A stretch of 64,000 nt of DNA from Agromyces cerinus subsp. cerinus. Lineage in GTDB: Bacteria; Actinomycetota; Actinomycetes; Actinomycetales; Microbacteriaceae. The DNA lies in assembly GCF_900142065.1 (NCBI RefSeq), contig NZ_FSRJ01000004.1, positions 434,001 through 498,000 of the forward strand, written 5' to 3'. Both the position numbers and the translations under genes were made by a program. The notes under the pieces are model-generated. The model did no database searches and was not told where the DNA came from. It saw only the letters and a program-made list of their open reading frames with translations. Of this stretch, positions 41,083 through 52,071 are shown one piece after another (the first letter of the stretch is position 1; each line of letters opens with the position of its first letter).

Positions 41083-41403
41083 TCAGTGCGCCTGAGGAGG
41101 GAGCACCGCGATCACGGGGTGGTCCTTCGGGATGACGCCGATCTTGGCTGCGCCGCCGGGCGAGCCGATGTCGTCGAAGAACTCGACGTTCGCCTTGTAG
41201 TAGTCGGCCCAGACGTCGGGCAGGTCGTCTTCGTAGTAGATCGCCTCGACGGGGCAGACCGGCTCGCACGCACCGCAGTCGACGCATTCGTCGGGGTGGA
41301 TGTAGAGCGAGCGCTCACCCTCGTAGATGCAGTCGACGGGGCATTCGTCGATGCAGGCGCGGTCTTTGACGTCGACGCACGGAAGGGCGATGACATAGGT
41401 CAC
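41083..41403 (-). CDS. fdxA: 7Fe ferredoxin (3Fe-4S/4Fe-4S)
   Basis: A 106-residue electron carrier. The N-terminal half carries the cysteine pattern C-x7-C-x3-C ([18 protein letters not shown]) for a 3Fe-4S plus 4Fe-4S pair, and [16 protein letters not shown] gives the second motif. The C-terminal ~45 residues ([20 protein letters not shown]) are typical of actinobacterial FdxA. The GTG at 41403 is preceded by GAAGGGA. It is the first gene of the fdxA-dapC operon. Redox partners may include cytochromes P450, but none is in the window. Confidence 0.95.
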   Translation of the reverse strand: MTYVIALPCVDVKDRACIDECPVDCIYEGERSLYIHPDECVDCGACEPVCPVEAIYYEDDLPDVWADYYKANVEFFDDIGSPGGAAKIGVIPKDHPVIAVLPPQAH

Positions 41404-41441
41404 GGTGTTCGCTGTCCCTTCGAAAGGCTGGGAGTTCCAGT

Positions 41442-41825
41442 CTAGGCGTCGCGCGGCTGCCGTGACGGCAGCTTCGGCCACGCGACGACGAACACCGCGA
41501 TCAGGGCGGGCGCGACCGACCAGATGGTGCCGGTGAGGTCTCCCACGATCAGCACCGAACCGCCAGGCCCCGGCAGGGTCAGCACCGCGACCGCCACGAT
41601 GATGCCGGCGCCGGCCGCGGCCGCAGCCGCTCGCCCGCCCGCGACCAGGCGCATGCCGAGCAGCAGCGCCGCGACGCCGACGAGTGCGGCGACGAGACCC
41701 CACGGGATCGAGACCTCGCCGAGCTGCAGCGTCGCGCGATGTCCGACCGTGCCGAGGGTGCCGTAGGCGAGCCCGACCAGGAAGGCGACGACGATCGTGC
41801 CGATTCGGCTGCTCCGGCTCGTCAT
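41442..41825 (-). CDS. Small four-helix membrane protein
   Basis: A 127-residue protein with four hydrophobic segments (about residues 8-28, 42-61, 66-86 and 96-115) and short loops. I do not recognise a characterised family; similar short membrane proteins lie beside fdxA-dapC in Microbacteriaceae. The ATG overlaps the stop of the upstream lipoprotein gene by 4 bases, so it is the second gene of that pair. Confidence 0.75.
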   Translation of the reverse strand: MTSRSSRIGTIVVAFLVGLAYGTLGTVGHRATLQLGEVSIPWGLVAALVGVAALLLGMRLVAGGRAAAAAAGAGIIVAVAVLTLPGPGGSVLIVGDLTGTIWSVAPALIAVFVVAWPKLPSRQPRDA

Positions 41826-42271
41826 TTCGGCTGCTGCGTGACGGTGTACGTGACGGCCTCGCCGTCGCCTGCGAGAAGCACGATGTGCTCCCCGTCGGAG
41901 TACACGACGGCACTGCCCGTGTCACCGCTCAGTGCGGTGTCCTCGGTGAACCCCGCAGCCTCGAGTTTCGCGGCCGCATCGGCGACGGGGTCGGCCGCGC
42001 TCGACGAGACCATCACGATCCAGCCTTCGGCACCGCCGGCGCCCGCGGCGAACGTGATGTCACCGTCGATGAGCTCGACGGACGCCGGGAAGTCGGCGGG
42101 AAGTTCGCCGCTGAGGCTGACGTCGCCGCCCGTGGCGTCTTCGATGGCGTCTTCGACGCCCTTGTTGACGAGCTCGCCGGGATTCGGGAAGCACCCGGTG
42201 AGCAGGGTCGCGGTCACCGCGGCGATCACCACCGCAGTGCCCGCACGGCGGTGGGTGATGGACTGTCGCAT
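41822..42271 (-). CDS. Lipoprotein, hypothetical
   Basis: A 149-residue protein with a lipoprotein signal: [19 protein letters not shown], lipobox LTGC at about residue 27. The mature part is acidic and has two similar small alpha/beta units ([33 protein letters not shown]) ending near VTYTVTQQ, with no Cys beyond the lipid site. GAGGAG precedes the ATG. The family is not recognised. The gene is divergent from the enoyl-CoA hydratase; TAGAAT (42349-42354, minus) is a candidate -10. Confidence 0.8.
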   Translation of the reverse strand: MRQSITHRRAGTAVVIAAVTATLLTGCFPNPGELVNKGVEDAIEDATGGDVSLSGELPADFPASVELIDGDITFAAGAGGAEGWIVMVSSSAADPVADAAAKLEAAGFTEDTALSGDTGSAVVYSDGEHIVLLAGDGEAVTYTVTQQPK

Positions 42272-42427
42272 GGCGGGCTCCTCGCGTGCAGCGGTCTGGG
42301 AGACGGGGCGGGCAGGCGCCACGCGGCATCCGATCGCCCCCGCTCGGAATTCTATCGCCCGACCCTGTGGAGCCGATGGCGTAGCGTGGGGCGAGACACG
42401 GAACGGGCCGTGCGGAGAGGACCGAAG

Positions 42428-43237
42428 ATGGCCGAGCCCAGCACCCACGAGAACGCGCCCGATGTACGAGTCGAGCGCGACGGTAGCCTCGCGATCGTCA
42501 CGATCGACCGGCCGAAGGCGCTGAACGCCCTCTCCCCCGATGTGCTCTCGGCCCTGCTCGGCGCCGTCGAGGCCCTCGCCGCCGAAGGCAGCGCCGTGCG
42601 CGGCGTGCTGCTCACCGGCGCAGGCGGTCGCGCCTTCGTGGCAGGAGCCGACATCCGGTCGATGGCGGGTCGGACGCCCGAGCAGGGCGAGGAGGCGTCG
42701 CGCCTCGGCCATCGTGTGGCCGCGGCGATCGAGGGCCTCTCCGCCCCGGTGATCGCGTGCGTCGACGGCTTCGCGCTCGGCGGCGGCCTCGAGCTCGCCC
42801 TCGCCTGCGACTTCATCTACGCGACGGATGCCTCGAGCTTCGGTCAGCCCGAGGTGCACCTGGGGCTCATCCCGGGCTTCGGGGGCACCGTGCGCCTGCC
42901 CCGTGCAGTCGGACTCGCCAGGGCGAAGGAGCTCATCTACACGGGCCGGCGCATCGACGCCGCCGAGGCCGTCGCGATCGGCCTCGTCGTGCGGTCGTTC
43001 CCCGACCGGGAGTCGCTCTTCGCCGGGGCCAGGGCCACGCTCGCCGAAGTGGGCGCGAACGCCGCACCCGCGGTGGCCCTCGCCAAGCGCGTGCTCGTCG
43101 ACTCCGCGGGTCGCCGCACGGAGTCGGCGACCGAGCTCGAGATCGCGGGGTTCGGCGATGCGTTCCGCACGAATGACATGCGCGAGGGCGTCGCCGCCTT
43201 CATCGAGAAGCGCGACCCGGTCTTCACCGGCGTCTGA
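42428..43237 (+). CDS. Enoyl-CoA hydratase/isomerase family protein
   Basis: A 269-residue crotonase-fold enzyme. It shows the oxyanion-hole segments GAGGRAFVAGADIRSM and FALGGGLELALACDF, with Glu in GQPEVHLGLIPGFGGTVRLPR as the catalytic base, and ends in the usual FIEKRDPVFTG. It likely hydrates enoyl-CoA in fatty-acid or amino-acid degradation; the exact substrate is not evident. GAGAGGACCGAAG leads to the ATG at 42428, and TAGCGT (42382-42387) is a plausible -10. It stands alone, so a broader beta-oxidation operon is not here. Confidence 0.92.
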   Translation: MAEPSTHENAPDVRVERDGSLAIVTIDRPKALNALSPDVLSALLGAVEALAAEGSAVRGVLLTGAGGRAFVAGADIRSMAGRTPEQGEEASRLGHRVAAAIEGLSAPVIACVDGFALGGGLELALACDFIYATDASSFGQPEVHLGLIPGFGGTVRLPRAVGLARAKELIYTGRRIDAAEAVAIGLVVRSFPDRESLFAGARATLAEVGANAAPAVALAKRVLVDSAGRRTESATELEIAGFGDAFRTNDMREGVAAFIEKRDPVFTGV

Positions 43238-43277
43238 GCCGCCGCGGATCGAGTCGGCGCATCGGCGCCGATCCCGA

Positions 43278-44078
43278 TCAGCCCACGCGCGCCGACAGCC
43301 AGGCGAAGCCGTCGAACCGCACGCCGTCGGCACCGAACATCTCGAGGTGCAGGTGCGGGCCGGTCGACTGACCGGTCGTGCCGACGAGTCCGAGCTGCTG
43401 GCCTGCGGTGACCTGCTGCCCGACCGAGACGGCGATCGAGCCGTACTGCATGTGGGCGTACGAGCTCGTGATGAGTTCGCCGCCGATGTTGTGCTGCACC
43501 TCGACGTTGACGCCGAGGCCGCCGCCGTTCTCGGTGGCGAGCACGACCACGCCGTCGGCGATCGACACGACGGGGGTGCCGTTGCCCGGGTTGAAGTCGA
43601 CGCCGTCGTGCGAGCTCGAGCAGCCGCTGCAGGGTGCCGACCGCGGACCGAAGCCGTCGCTGCGCTTCGTCGGGTTCTGCACGGGCCAGACGATCGCGTT
43701 CGTGTCGATGAGCTGCACGTTGCCGACGCTCGCGACCTGCGAGGTGATGGGCGGCGGTGCGGCCTCCACGTCGTACTGCTCCGCCGCGAGCTGTGACATC
43801 ACGCCATCGCTGCCGACCTCGACGGTCTGCGGCGCGTAGTCGATCGTGTCCTCGACCGGCGCGTAGACCGAGGCGCGGGCCTCGGAGTCGGTCGCGGTGA
43901 CCGCGAGCGCGGGAACGCTCGTGGCGACCATCATGGCCGCGGCGAACGACATCGCGATGATGGAGAACGCCGGCCGGAGCGACGCGGTGCCGTTACGAGC
44001 GGTGCCGGGGCGAAGTTCGGGGGTCGGGCGGGCAGGGCTGGTGTTGGCCGCGCGGCGGCCGTGCTTGGGGGGAGTCAT
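43278..44078 (-). CDS. M23 family metallopeptidase (cell-wall hydrolase)
   Basis: A 266-residue exported protein. A basic N-terminus and hydrophobic helix (about residues 35-58) form a signal or anchor. The C-terminal lysostaphin-like domain shows SSSHDGVDFNPGNGTPV (HxxxD zinc ligands), SSYAHMQYG and GPHLHLEMFG (HxH). It cuts peptidoglycan cross-links, presumably at septation or growth sites. CSGC-SSS near the active site may form a disulfide. TACGTA (44092-44097) is a likely -10, close to the ATG. The leader contains an inverted GAGTCAG...CTGACTC (44104-44146). Confidence 0.92.
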   Translation of the reverse strand: MTPPKHGRRAANTSPARPTPELRPGTARNGTASLRPAFSIIAMSFAAAMMVATSVPALAVTATDSEARASVYAPVEDTIDYAPQTVEVGSDGVMSQLAAEQYDVEAAPPPITSQVASVGNVQLIDTNAIVWPVQNPTKRSDGFGPRSAPCSGCSSSHDGVDFNPGNGTPVVSIADGVVVLATENGGGLGVNVEVQHNIGGELITSSYAHMQYGSIAVSVGQQVTAGQQLGLVGTTGQSTGPHLHLEMFGADGVRFDGFAWLSARVG

Positions 44079-44217
44079 ATATAGGGTGCGTTACGTATTT
44101 TCTGAGTCAGGTGCGAGACAACCTCAGCTACGGTACGCACTGACTCTGGGAAGAACCTCTGATGCGCATGCATATTCCCCGCGAAACGTGAGAGCGGTCT
44201 CCCCTTGTCGCGACACG

Positions 44218-44261
44218 AAAAAGCGGATGCCCCGGGGTCGATCGACCCCGGGGCATCCGCT
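44218..44261 (-). terminator. Intrinsic terminator of typA
   Basis: A 40-base perfect palindrome (44222-44261, stem 19 bp) starts 18 bases after the typA stop and is followed on the minus strand by TTTTT. It is the only clear stem-plus-T-run terminator in the window. Confidence 0.93.
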
Positions 44262-44279
44262 CGTCTGCGTCAGTGCCTG

Positions 44280-46184
<1,905 letters not shown>

Positions 46185-46355
46185 GTTTGGTCCTCGAGGG
46201 TGCCGGCCCCCCGTCGCCCCCGAGCAAGAGATCAGCGCACGGAGACAGCGTGGAAGCGCTGAGATGAAGGTCTGTGGGGAGCGCAGGATGCCGCAGTGAC
46301 GGCGTGCGCCCCTCTAGCGTACCCTGTCGCGCGCCCACGAAGCTGAGAACGCGGA

Positions 46356-46391
46356 AGCGCCCGGCCTCCGAGTGATCGGAGGCCGGGCGCT
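46356..46391 (-). terminator. Terminator hairpin after the peptide ABC operon
   Basis: AGCGCCCGGCCTCCGA (46356-46371) pairs perfectly with TCGGAGGCCGGGCGCT (46376-46391), loop GTGA, 27 bases after the ATPase stop. Confidence 0.85.
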
Positions 46392-46417
46392 CACGTGGCG
46401 CGTCTGCCGCTCGGCGC

Positions 46418-48187
46418 CTAGGCTCCGAGCTCGATGCTGGCACCGGGGATCGCCGCGAGGAGATCCTTCGTGTACTGCTCCTGCGGGCTGTCGAACACCG
46501 AGTCGGTGGTCGCCGCCTCGACGATGCGGCCCTTCTGCATCACGCAGACGTGGTCGGCGATGACGCGCACGACCGCGAGGTCGTGCGTGATGAAGAGGTA
46601 CGTCAGTCCGAGCTCGGCCTGCAGGTCGGCGAGCAGGCGCAGGATCTGCGCCTGCACGAGCACGTCGAGCGCGGACACGGCCTCGTCGAGCACCACGATC
46701 TCGGGCTTCAGTGCGAGTGCACGCGCGATCGCGATGCGCTGGCGCTGGCCGCCCGAGAGTTCGTTCGGGTAGCGGCTGATGAGCGTGCGCGGCAGCGAGA
46801 CCTGGTCGAGCAGCTCGTAGACCCGCTCACGACGCGAGGCGTTGTTGCCGACCTTGTGTGTGAACAACGGCTCCGCGATGGTGTTGCCGATGTTGCGCAG
46901 CGGGTTCAGCGAACCGTACGGGTCCTGGAACACCGGCTGCATGCGGCTGCGGAGGTTGAAGAGCTCCTTGCCGGTCACGCTCGCCAGGTCCTTGCCGCCG
47001 ACGACGATCTTGCCGCTCGTCGCGTCTTCGAGCTTCAGCAGCATCTTCGCGACCGTCGACTTGCCCGATCCGGATTCGCCCACGAGCGCCATGGTGGTGC
47101 CCTTGGGGATCTGGAACGAGACCTTGTCGACCGCCGTGAAGTCGCCGGAACCGCGGATCTTGAAGACCTTCGTGAGGTCTTCGACCACGATCGCCGGTGC
47201 GGCTTCGGGCGCTGCCGCGAGTGCCTCGGCACGCGCCTCGGCGGTCGCGATCAGGTCGATCGCGTCGCCTGCCGCGTGTGCTGCGTCATCGGCCATCGAC
47301 GACTCGGCCGCCGAGATCGAACCCGTCGCCTGGATGCGGCGCGAGGCGAGGCTCGGCGCCGCGGCGACGAGTCGCTGCGTGTACGGGTGCTGCGGGTTCT
47401 GCAGGATCTCGACCGACGGCCCCGACTCCACGACGCGGCCCTTGTACATGACCACGAGCTGCTCGGCGCGCTCGGCGGCGAGGCCGAGGTCGTGCGTGAT
47501 GAACAGCAGGGTCGTGCCGAGTTCACGGGTGAGCGACTCGAGGTGGTCGAGGATGACGCGCTGCACCGTGACGTCGAGCGCCGAGGTCGGCTCGTCGGCG
47601 ATGAGCAGCTGCGGGTTGGCCGCGAGTCCCATGCCGATCAGCACGCGCTGGCGCATGCCGCCCGAGAACTGGTGCGGGAACTGACGCATACGACGATCGG
47701 CGTCGCCGAGGCCTGCCTGCTTCAGCACCTGGACGGCGCGCGCCTTGACCTCTTTGCGGCCGGTGGCGATGCCGTTGGCCTTGATGGCCTCCTCGACCTG
47801 GAAGCCGATCGACCACACGGGGTTGAGGTTCGACATCGGGTCCTGCGGGACGAAGCCGATCTTGCGGCCGCGAACGACCTCCATGTCCTTCTTCGACGCC
47901 TTGGTGAGGTCCTGGCCGTCGAGGAGGATCTGACCGCCCGAGACGTGGCCGGTGCCCGGGAGCAGGTTGATGATCGCGTGCGCGGTCGTCGACTTGCCGG
48001 AGCCCGACTCCCCCACGATCGCGAGGCTCTGCCCGCGATAGAGGGTGATGTTGACCCCGTCGACGGCCTTGACGAGACCGTCTTGGGTGTTGAAGCCGAC
48101 CTGGAGATCCTTGATCTCGAGGAGCGGCCGTTCGGCGCCGGCGGCGCGTTCTGTTTGCACGTTCGATCCGTTCGAAGTCTCGCTCAT
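46418..48187 (-). CDS. Peptide ABC transporter ATPase, two fused nucleotide-binding domains
   Basis: A 589-residue protein that joins the two ATPases usually made as separate DppD/OppD and DppF/OppF. Each half has Walker A GESGSGKST and a signature motif (FSGGMRQRV; LSGGQRQRI), plus ADEPTSALDVTVQ and LDEAVSALDVLVQ. A linker of about 65 residues (Ala-rich, around MADDAAHAAGDAIDLIATA) joins them. It couples ATP hydrolysis to import of di- or oligopeptides. The ATG overlaps the permease stop by 4 bases. It is the last gene of the operon, followed by a hairpin. Confidence 0.94.
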   Translation of the reverse strand: MSETSNGSNVQTERAAGAERPLLEIKDLQVGFNTQDGLVKAVDGVNITLYRGQSLAIVGESGSGKSTTAHAIINLLPGTGHVSGGQILLDGQDLTKASKKDMEVVRGRKIGFVPQDPMSNLNPVWSIGFQVEEAIKANGIATGRKEVKARAVQVLKQAGLGDADRRMRQFPHQFSGGMRQRVLIGMGLAANPQLLIADEPTSALDVTVQRVILDHLESLTRELGTTLLFITHDLGLAAERAEQLVVMYKGRVVESGPSVEILQNPQHPYTQRLVAAAPSLASRRIQATGSISAAESSMADDAAHAAGDAIDLIATAEARAEALAAAPEAAPAIVVEDLTKVFKIRGSGDFTAVDKVSFQIPKGTTMALVGESGSGKSTVAKMLLKLEDATSGKIVVGGKDLASVTGKELFNLRSRMQPVFQDPYGSLNPLRNIGNTIAEPLFTHKVGNNASRRERVYELLDQVSLPRTLISRYPNELSGGQRQRIAIARALALKPEIVVLDEAVSALDVLVQAQILRLLADLQAELGLTYLFITHDLAVVRVIADHVCVMQKGRIVEAATTDSVFDSPQEQYTKDLLAAIPGASIELGA

Positions 48188-49137
48188 CGCTGCGCCCTCG
48201 CCTTCGGGTCGAGCGCGTCGCGCACGACCTCGCCGAGCATGATGAAGCTCAGCACGGTGATCGACAGTGCGATCGAGGGCAGGATCAGCGTCTGGGGCGC
48301 GGTGCGCAGCGAGGTCTGGGCCTGGCTGATGTCGTTGCCCCACGACATGATGTCGGTCGGCAGGCCGACGCCGAGGAACGACAGGGTCGCCTCGGCGACG
48401 ATCGCGCCGGCGAGCGAGATGGTCGTGATGACGAGCACCGGTGCGATCGAGTTCGGCAGCACGTGACGCAGCAGGATGCGGAATCGCGAGACGCCGAGCG
48501 CCGTCGACGCCATGACGAAGTCGGCGTTCTTCACCCGCAGGATCTCGGCTCGCAGCACACGGGCTGTCGCTGGCCACGCGAACAATCCGATCGCGAGCGA
48601 GATCACCCACACGTTCCGGTAGGCCGAGAGCACCGACATGATGACGACGGCGGCGAGGATGTAGGGGATCGAGAAGAAGATGTCGCCCAGGCGCGAGAGC
48701 ACCGAGTCGAGCCATCCGCCGTAGAAGCCCGCGAACGCACCGAAGATGATGCCGAGCACTGCCACCAGGAACGTCACGATGAGGCCGACGGCCAGCGAGG
48801 TGGACGTTCCGTGGATGATGCGCGAGTAGATGTCGCAGCCCTGCTTCGTGAACCCGAGCGGGTGGCCCTCGGTCGGACCCGCGTTGCTGTTCGCAAGGAG
48901 GCAGTCGTTGTTCGGCGGCGTCTGAGTGAACAGGCCGGGGAACAGCGCGACGACCACGACGAGGAGGATCAGCACGGAGGAGATCCAGAACATCGGGCGC
49001 TTGCGCACGTCGTTCCATGCGTCGGTCCACAGGTTCGAGGGCTTGCCCTCGGCCTTGACCGAGTCGATGGCGACGAGCGGCGTCTCTTCCAGCGGAGCGA
49101 CGTAGTGCTGCTGGTCTGGTCTGGTGTTACTTGGCAT
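48184..49137 (-). CDS. Peptide ABC transporter permease, DppC/OppC type
   Basis: A 317-residue protein with about six membrane helices. After a ~35-residue cytoplasmic N-terminus comes the first helix (FWISSVLILLVVVVALFPGLF), an external loop with one Cys, then the permease core with the EAA loop (LRAEILRVKNADFVMASTALGVSRF). It pairs with the DppB-type partner to form the peptide channel. Its start overlaps the dppB-type stop by 11 bases, and its stop overlaps the ATPase start by 4 bases, so the three are translationally coupled. Confidence 0.92.
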   Translation of the reverse strand: MPSNTRPDQQHYVAPLEETPLVAIDSVKAEGKPSNLWTDAWNDVRKRPMFWISSVLILLVVVVALFPGLFTQTPPNNDCLLANSNAGPTEGHPLGFTKQGCDIYSRIIHGTSTSLAVGLIVTFLVAVLGIIFGAFAGFYGGWLDSVLSRLGDIFFSIPYILAAVVIMSVLSAYRNVWVISLAIGLFAWPATARVLRAEILRVKNADFVMASTALGVSRFRILLRHVLPNSIAPVLVITTISLAGAIVAEATLSFLGVGLPTDIMSWGNDISQAQTSLRTAPQTLILPSIALSITVLSFIMLGEVVRDALDPKARAQR

Positions 49138-50056
49138 AACGGATCCTCGGGTCGAGAACGGCGTACAGGAGATCGACCAGCAGGTTCACCACGAGGTAGA
49201 TCAGCACCATGATCGTCACGAAGGAGACGACGGTCGGTCCCTCACCTCGGATGATCGCCTGGTAGAGCGTGCGGCCGACGCCGGGCACGTTGAAGATGCC
49301 CTCGGTCACCGTCGCGCCGACCATGAGCGTGCCGAAGTCGACGGCGAGGTAGGTGACGACGGGGATGAGGGAGTTGCGCAGGATGTGCACGGGGACGATA
49401 CGCCCACGGGAGAGGCCCTTGCTCGCAGCAGTGCGAACGAAGTCCTGTCCGTCGGTGTCGATGACCGACGCCCGTGTCAGTCGAACGATCTGGGCGAAGC
49501 TGATGGTGGCCAGCACGATGGCCGGCAATATCAAGTCTTGCGTTGGAGCTCCTGGCCCGACCGTGGTTCTGAACCACCCCAGATAGATGCCGAAGAACCA
49601 CTGCATCACGAACGCGAGCACGAAGATCGGCAGCGAGATCAGGATGAGGCTCACGACGAGCGAGCTCGCGTCGAAGATGCCGCCCTTGCGGAGACCCGAG
49701 ACGAGGCCGATCGAGATGCCGGCGACCATTTCGAAGAACACGGCCATCGCCGCGAGGCGGAGCGTGACCGGGAACGTGTCCATCAGGATCTCTGAGACCG
49801 GCTGACCCGAGAACGAGACACCGAGGTCTCCCGTGAAGATGTTGCCGAGGAAGATCAGGTATTGGACGATGAACGGCTTGTCAAGGTTGTACCGCTCACG
49901 AAGGGCTTCGATGACCTGCGGGGGCGGAGTCTTGTCGCCGAACAGCGCGACGATCGGATCGCCGGGCATGGCGAAGACCATGAAATAGATCAGGAATGTG
50001 GTGCCGAGCAGGACAGGGATCGCCTGCAGCAGTCGGCGCAGGATATAGCCGGCCAT
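49127..50056 (-). CDS. Peptide ABC transporter permease, DppB/OppB type
   Basis: A 309-residue permease with about six helices. The N-terminus MAGYILRRLLQAIPVLLGTTFLIYF is typical of the DppB/OppB family, and the EAA loop is RTAASKGLSRGRIVPVHILRNS. It is separated from the upstream substrate-binding gene by about 186 bases holding a stable hairpin, and overlaps the downstream permease by 11 bases. AGGG lies ahead of the ATG. Confidence 0.92.
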   Translation of the reverse strand: MAGYILRRLLQAIPVLLGTTFLIYFMVFAMPGDPIVALFGDKTPPPQVIEALRERYNLDKPFIVQYLIFLGNIFTGDLGVSFSGQPVSEILMDTFPVTLRLAAMAVFFEMVAGISIGLVSGLRKGGIFDASSLVVSLILISLPIFVLAFVMQWFFGIYLGWFRTTVGPGAPTQDLILPAIVLATISFAQIVRLTRASVIDTDGQDFVRTAASKGLSRGRIVPVHILRNSLIPVVTYLAVDFGTLMVGATVTEGIFNVPGVGRTLYQAIIRGEGPTVVSFVTIMVLIYLVVNLLVDLLYAVLDPRIRYAK

Positions 50057-50167
50057 GGATCAGGCCCTGCGTTCTGCGAATGTGGACATGTTGAAAGAAA
50101 CCTCACCGTTTGCGAGTTCGACTCCACGATGCTACGCCGATCAGGTGAACACCGTGGATACGTGGGA

Positions 50168-50200
50168 GTGGGGCGGCAGCCTGCTCGGCTGCCGCCCCAC
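50168..50200 (-). terminator. Attenuating hairpin between binding-protein and permease genes
   Basis: GTGGGGCGGCAGC (50168-50180) pairs perfectly with GCTGCCGCCCCAC (50188-50200), 7-base loop, about 42 bases after the binding-protein stop and 110 bases before the permease start. There is no T run. Its position fits partial termination, keeping the binding protein more abundant than the channel. Confidence 0.75.
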
Positions 50201-50242
50201 GGGCGCCTCAGAGTATAACCCCGAGTCGTCCTTGATCGAGAA

Positions 50243-51865
50243 CTACTCGCTCTTGGTGACCTGGTAGTACAGCGGCACCGAGTTCCAGCCGAACTCGACG
50301 TCGTTCACGACCTCGCTCCAAGCGCCGTTCACCGTGGAGTACCACAGCGGGACGGCGGGGAGGTCCTGGAACAGGATCTCCTGTGCAGCCTGGAACTTCT
50401 CGTTCGCGGCGGCGATGTCGGTCTCGGCGAGACCCTCCTTCAGGAGCGTGTCGACCTCGGGGTTCGAGTAGTCGCCATCGTTCGAGCCGGCACCGGTTCC
50501 GTAGAGCGGGCCGAGGAAGTTGAAGAGCGCCGGGTAGTCCGCCTGCCAGCCCGAACGGAAGGCCGTCTGGATGGTGCGGTCGGTGATCTTCGTGCGCGCC
50601 TCAGCGAACGTGGGGTACGGGTCGCCGGCGGCGTCGATGCCCAGGTCGTTCTTCAGGCCGTTCGCCACAGCGTCGACCCAGGCCTGGTGGCCACCGTCAG
50701 CGTTGTAGGCGATCTTGAAGGTGCCGTCCCAAGGAGCGATGGCGTCGGCCTGAGCCCACAGCTTCTTCGCCTCTTCGGGGTTGTAGTCGAGCACCTCGGA
50801 GCCGGGGATGTCTTCCGAGTAGCCGTCGATGACCGGCGACGTGAAGTCGTGCGCCGGGGTGCGGGTGCCGGCGAAGATCACGTCGGTGATCTCGTCGCGG
50901 TTGATCGCCATCGAGATCGCCTGGCGGCGGAGGTTGCCCTCTTCACCCGAGAAGTGCGGCAGACGCGCGGGGATCGTGAACGACTGGAAGATCGCAGCCG
51001 CCTGCGTGACCGAACGGTCGCCGAACTCGTCCTGGAAGGTGGCCAGAGCCGAGTCGGGGATCGCGTCGAGCACGTCGAGGTTGCCGCCCTGGAGGTCGGC
51101 GTACGCGGCGTCCTGCGAGGCGTAGAAGATGATGTCGAGACCACCGTTGGCCGCCTGGCGGGGGCCATCGTAGTCGGGGTTCACGACGAGGTCGATCTTC
51201 TCGTTGTGCTTCCAGGCGCCTTCGCCGTCGAGCATGTACGTGCCGTTGCCGACCGGGTTCTCACCGAACGTGGCGAGGTCTTCGAACGCCGACTCGGGCA
51301 GCGGGTAGAAGGCCGAGTAGCCGAGACGCAGCGGGAAGTCCGACTCGGGCTGGTTCAGCTCGACGGTGAACGTGGTGTCATCGACGACCGTGAGGCCCGG
51401 AAGCTCGGGAACCGACTCTTCGTAGCTGAAGCCCTTGATGGACTCGAAGAAGTACTGCGAGAGCTGCTCGTTGGCAGTGTCTGCGCCGTAGTTCCACGCG
51501 TCGACGAACGAGTTCGCGGTGACGGGCTCGCCGTTCGTGAACTTCTGGTCGGCCTTGAGCTTGATCGTGTAGGTCTGCGCGTCGTCGGTCTCGATGGACT
51601 CGGCGACATCGTTGTGCGCAGCGCCCTTGGCGTCGTAGTAGACCAGGCCCGCGAAGATCGCGTCGAGGATCTTGCCGCCACCGACCTCGTTGGTGTTGGT
51701 GGGGATCAGCGGGTTCTGGGGCTCGGAGCCGTTGGTCGTGATGACCGCGGTGGCATCGCCAGCAGGGGCCGACGGGTCAGCGCCGCCGCTCGTGCAGCCT
51801 GACAGCGTCAATGCGCCGGCGGCAGCAAGAGCAATGGCTGCAACGCCGATTCTCTTGATCTTCAA
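50243..51865 (-). CDS. Peptide ABC transporter substrate-binding lipoprotein (SBP family 5)
   Basis: A 540-residue solute-binding protein. The start is TTG at 51865: AGGAGG (51870-51875, minus) lies 4 bases upstream and the result begins MKIKRIG with a clean lipoprotein signal ending in LSGC at about residue 24. Longer in-frame starts lack a ribosome site. Family-5 features: GGGKILDAIFAGLVYYDAKG, YTIKLKADQKFTNGEPVTAN, YMLDGEGAWKHNEKIDL and PLWYSTVNGAWSE near the end. It captures peptides outside the membrane for the downstream permeases and ATPase. Codon use is less extreme than in its neighbours (more GTC/ACG variation). Confidence 0.94.
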   Translation of the reverse strand: MKIKRIGVAAIALAAAGALTLSGCTSGGADPSAPAGDATAVITTNGSEPQNPLIPTNTNEVGGGKILDAIFAGLVYYDAKGAAHNDVAESIETDDAQTYTIKLKADQKFTNGEPVTANSFVDAWNYGADTANEQLSQYFFESIKGFSYEESVPELPGLTVVDDTTFTVELNQPESDFPLRLGYSAFYPLPESAFEDLATFGENPVGNGTYMLDGEGAWKHNEKIDLVVNPDYDGPRQAANGGLDIIFYASQDAAYADLQGGNLDVLDAIPDSALATFQDEFGDRSVTQAAAIFQSFTIPARLPHFSGEEGNLRRQAISMAINRDEITDVIFAGTRTPAHDFTSPVIDGYSEDIPGSEVLDYNPEEAKKLWAQADAIAPWDGTFKIAYNADGGHQAWVDAVANGLKNDLGIDAAGDPYPTFAEARTKITDRTIQTAFRSGWQADYPALFNFLGPLYGTGAGSNDGDYSNPEVDTLLKEGLAETDIAAANEKFQAAQEILFQDLPAVPLWYSTVNGAWSEVVNDVEFGWNSVPLYYQVTKSE

Positions 51866-52071
51866 TGTTCCTCCTGTGAGATATGCGACGACAACACGGC
51901 TCGTGGCCGCGCTGGAGCGCTGGTAGATCGAGACTATGAACCTCACCTCCGGTAAGCAAACCAGAAGGGCAAACCGTTACCCATGCGCAACCTAGCGACA
52001 CACGCGCCGCCGGATTTCGTCGCGAATCCGCACGAATGTTGCGTCTGGGCCGCTCATGCGATGATTGCCGC

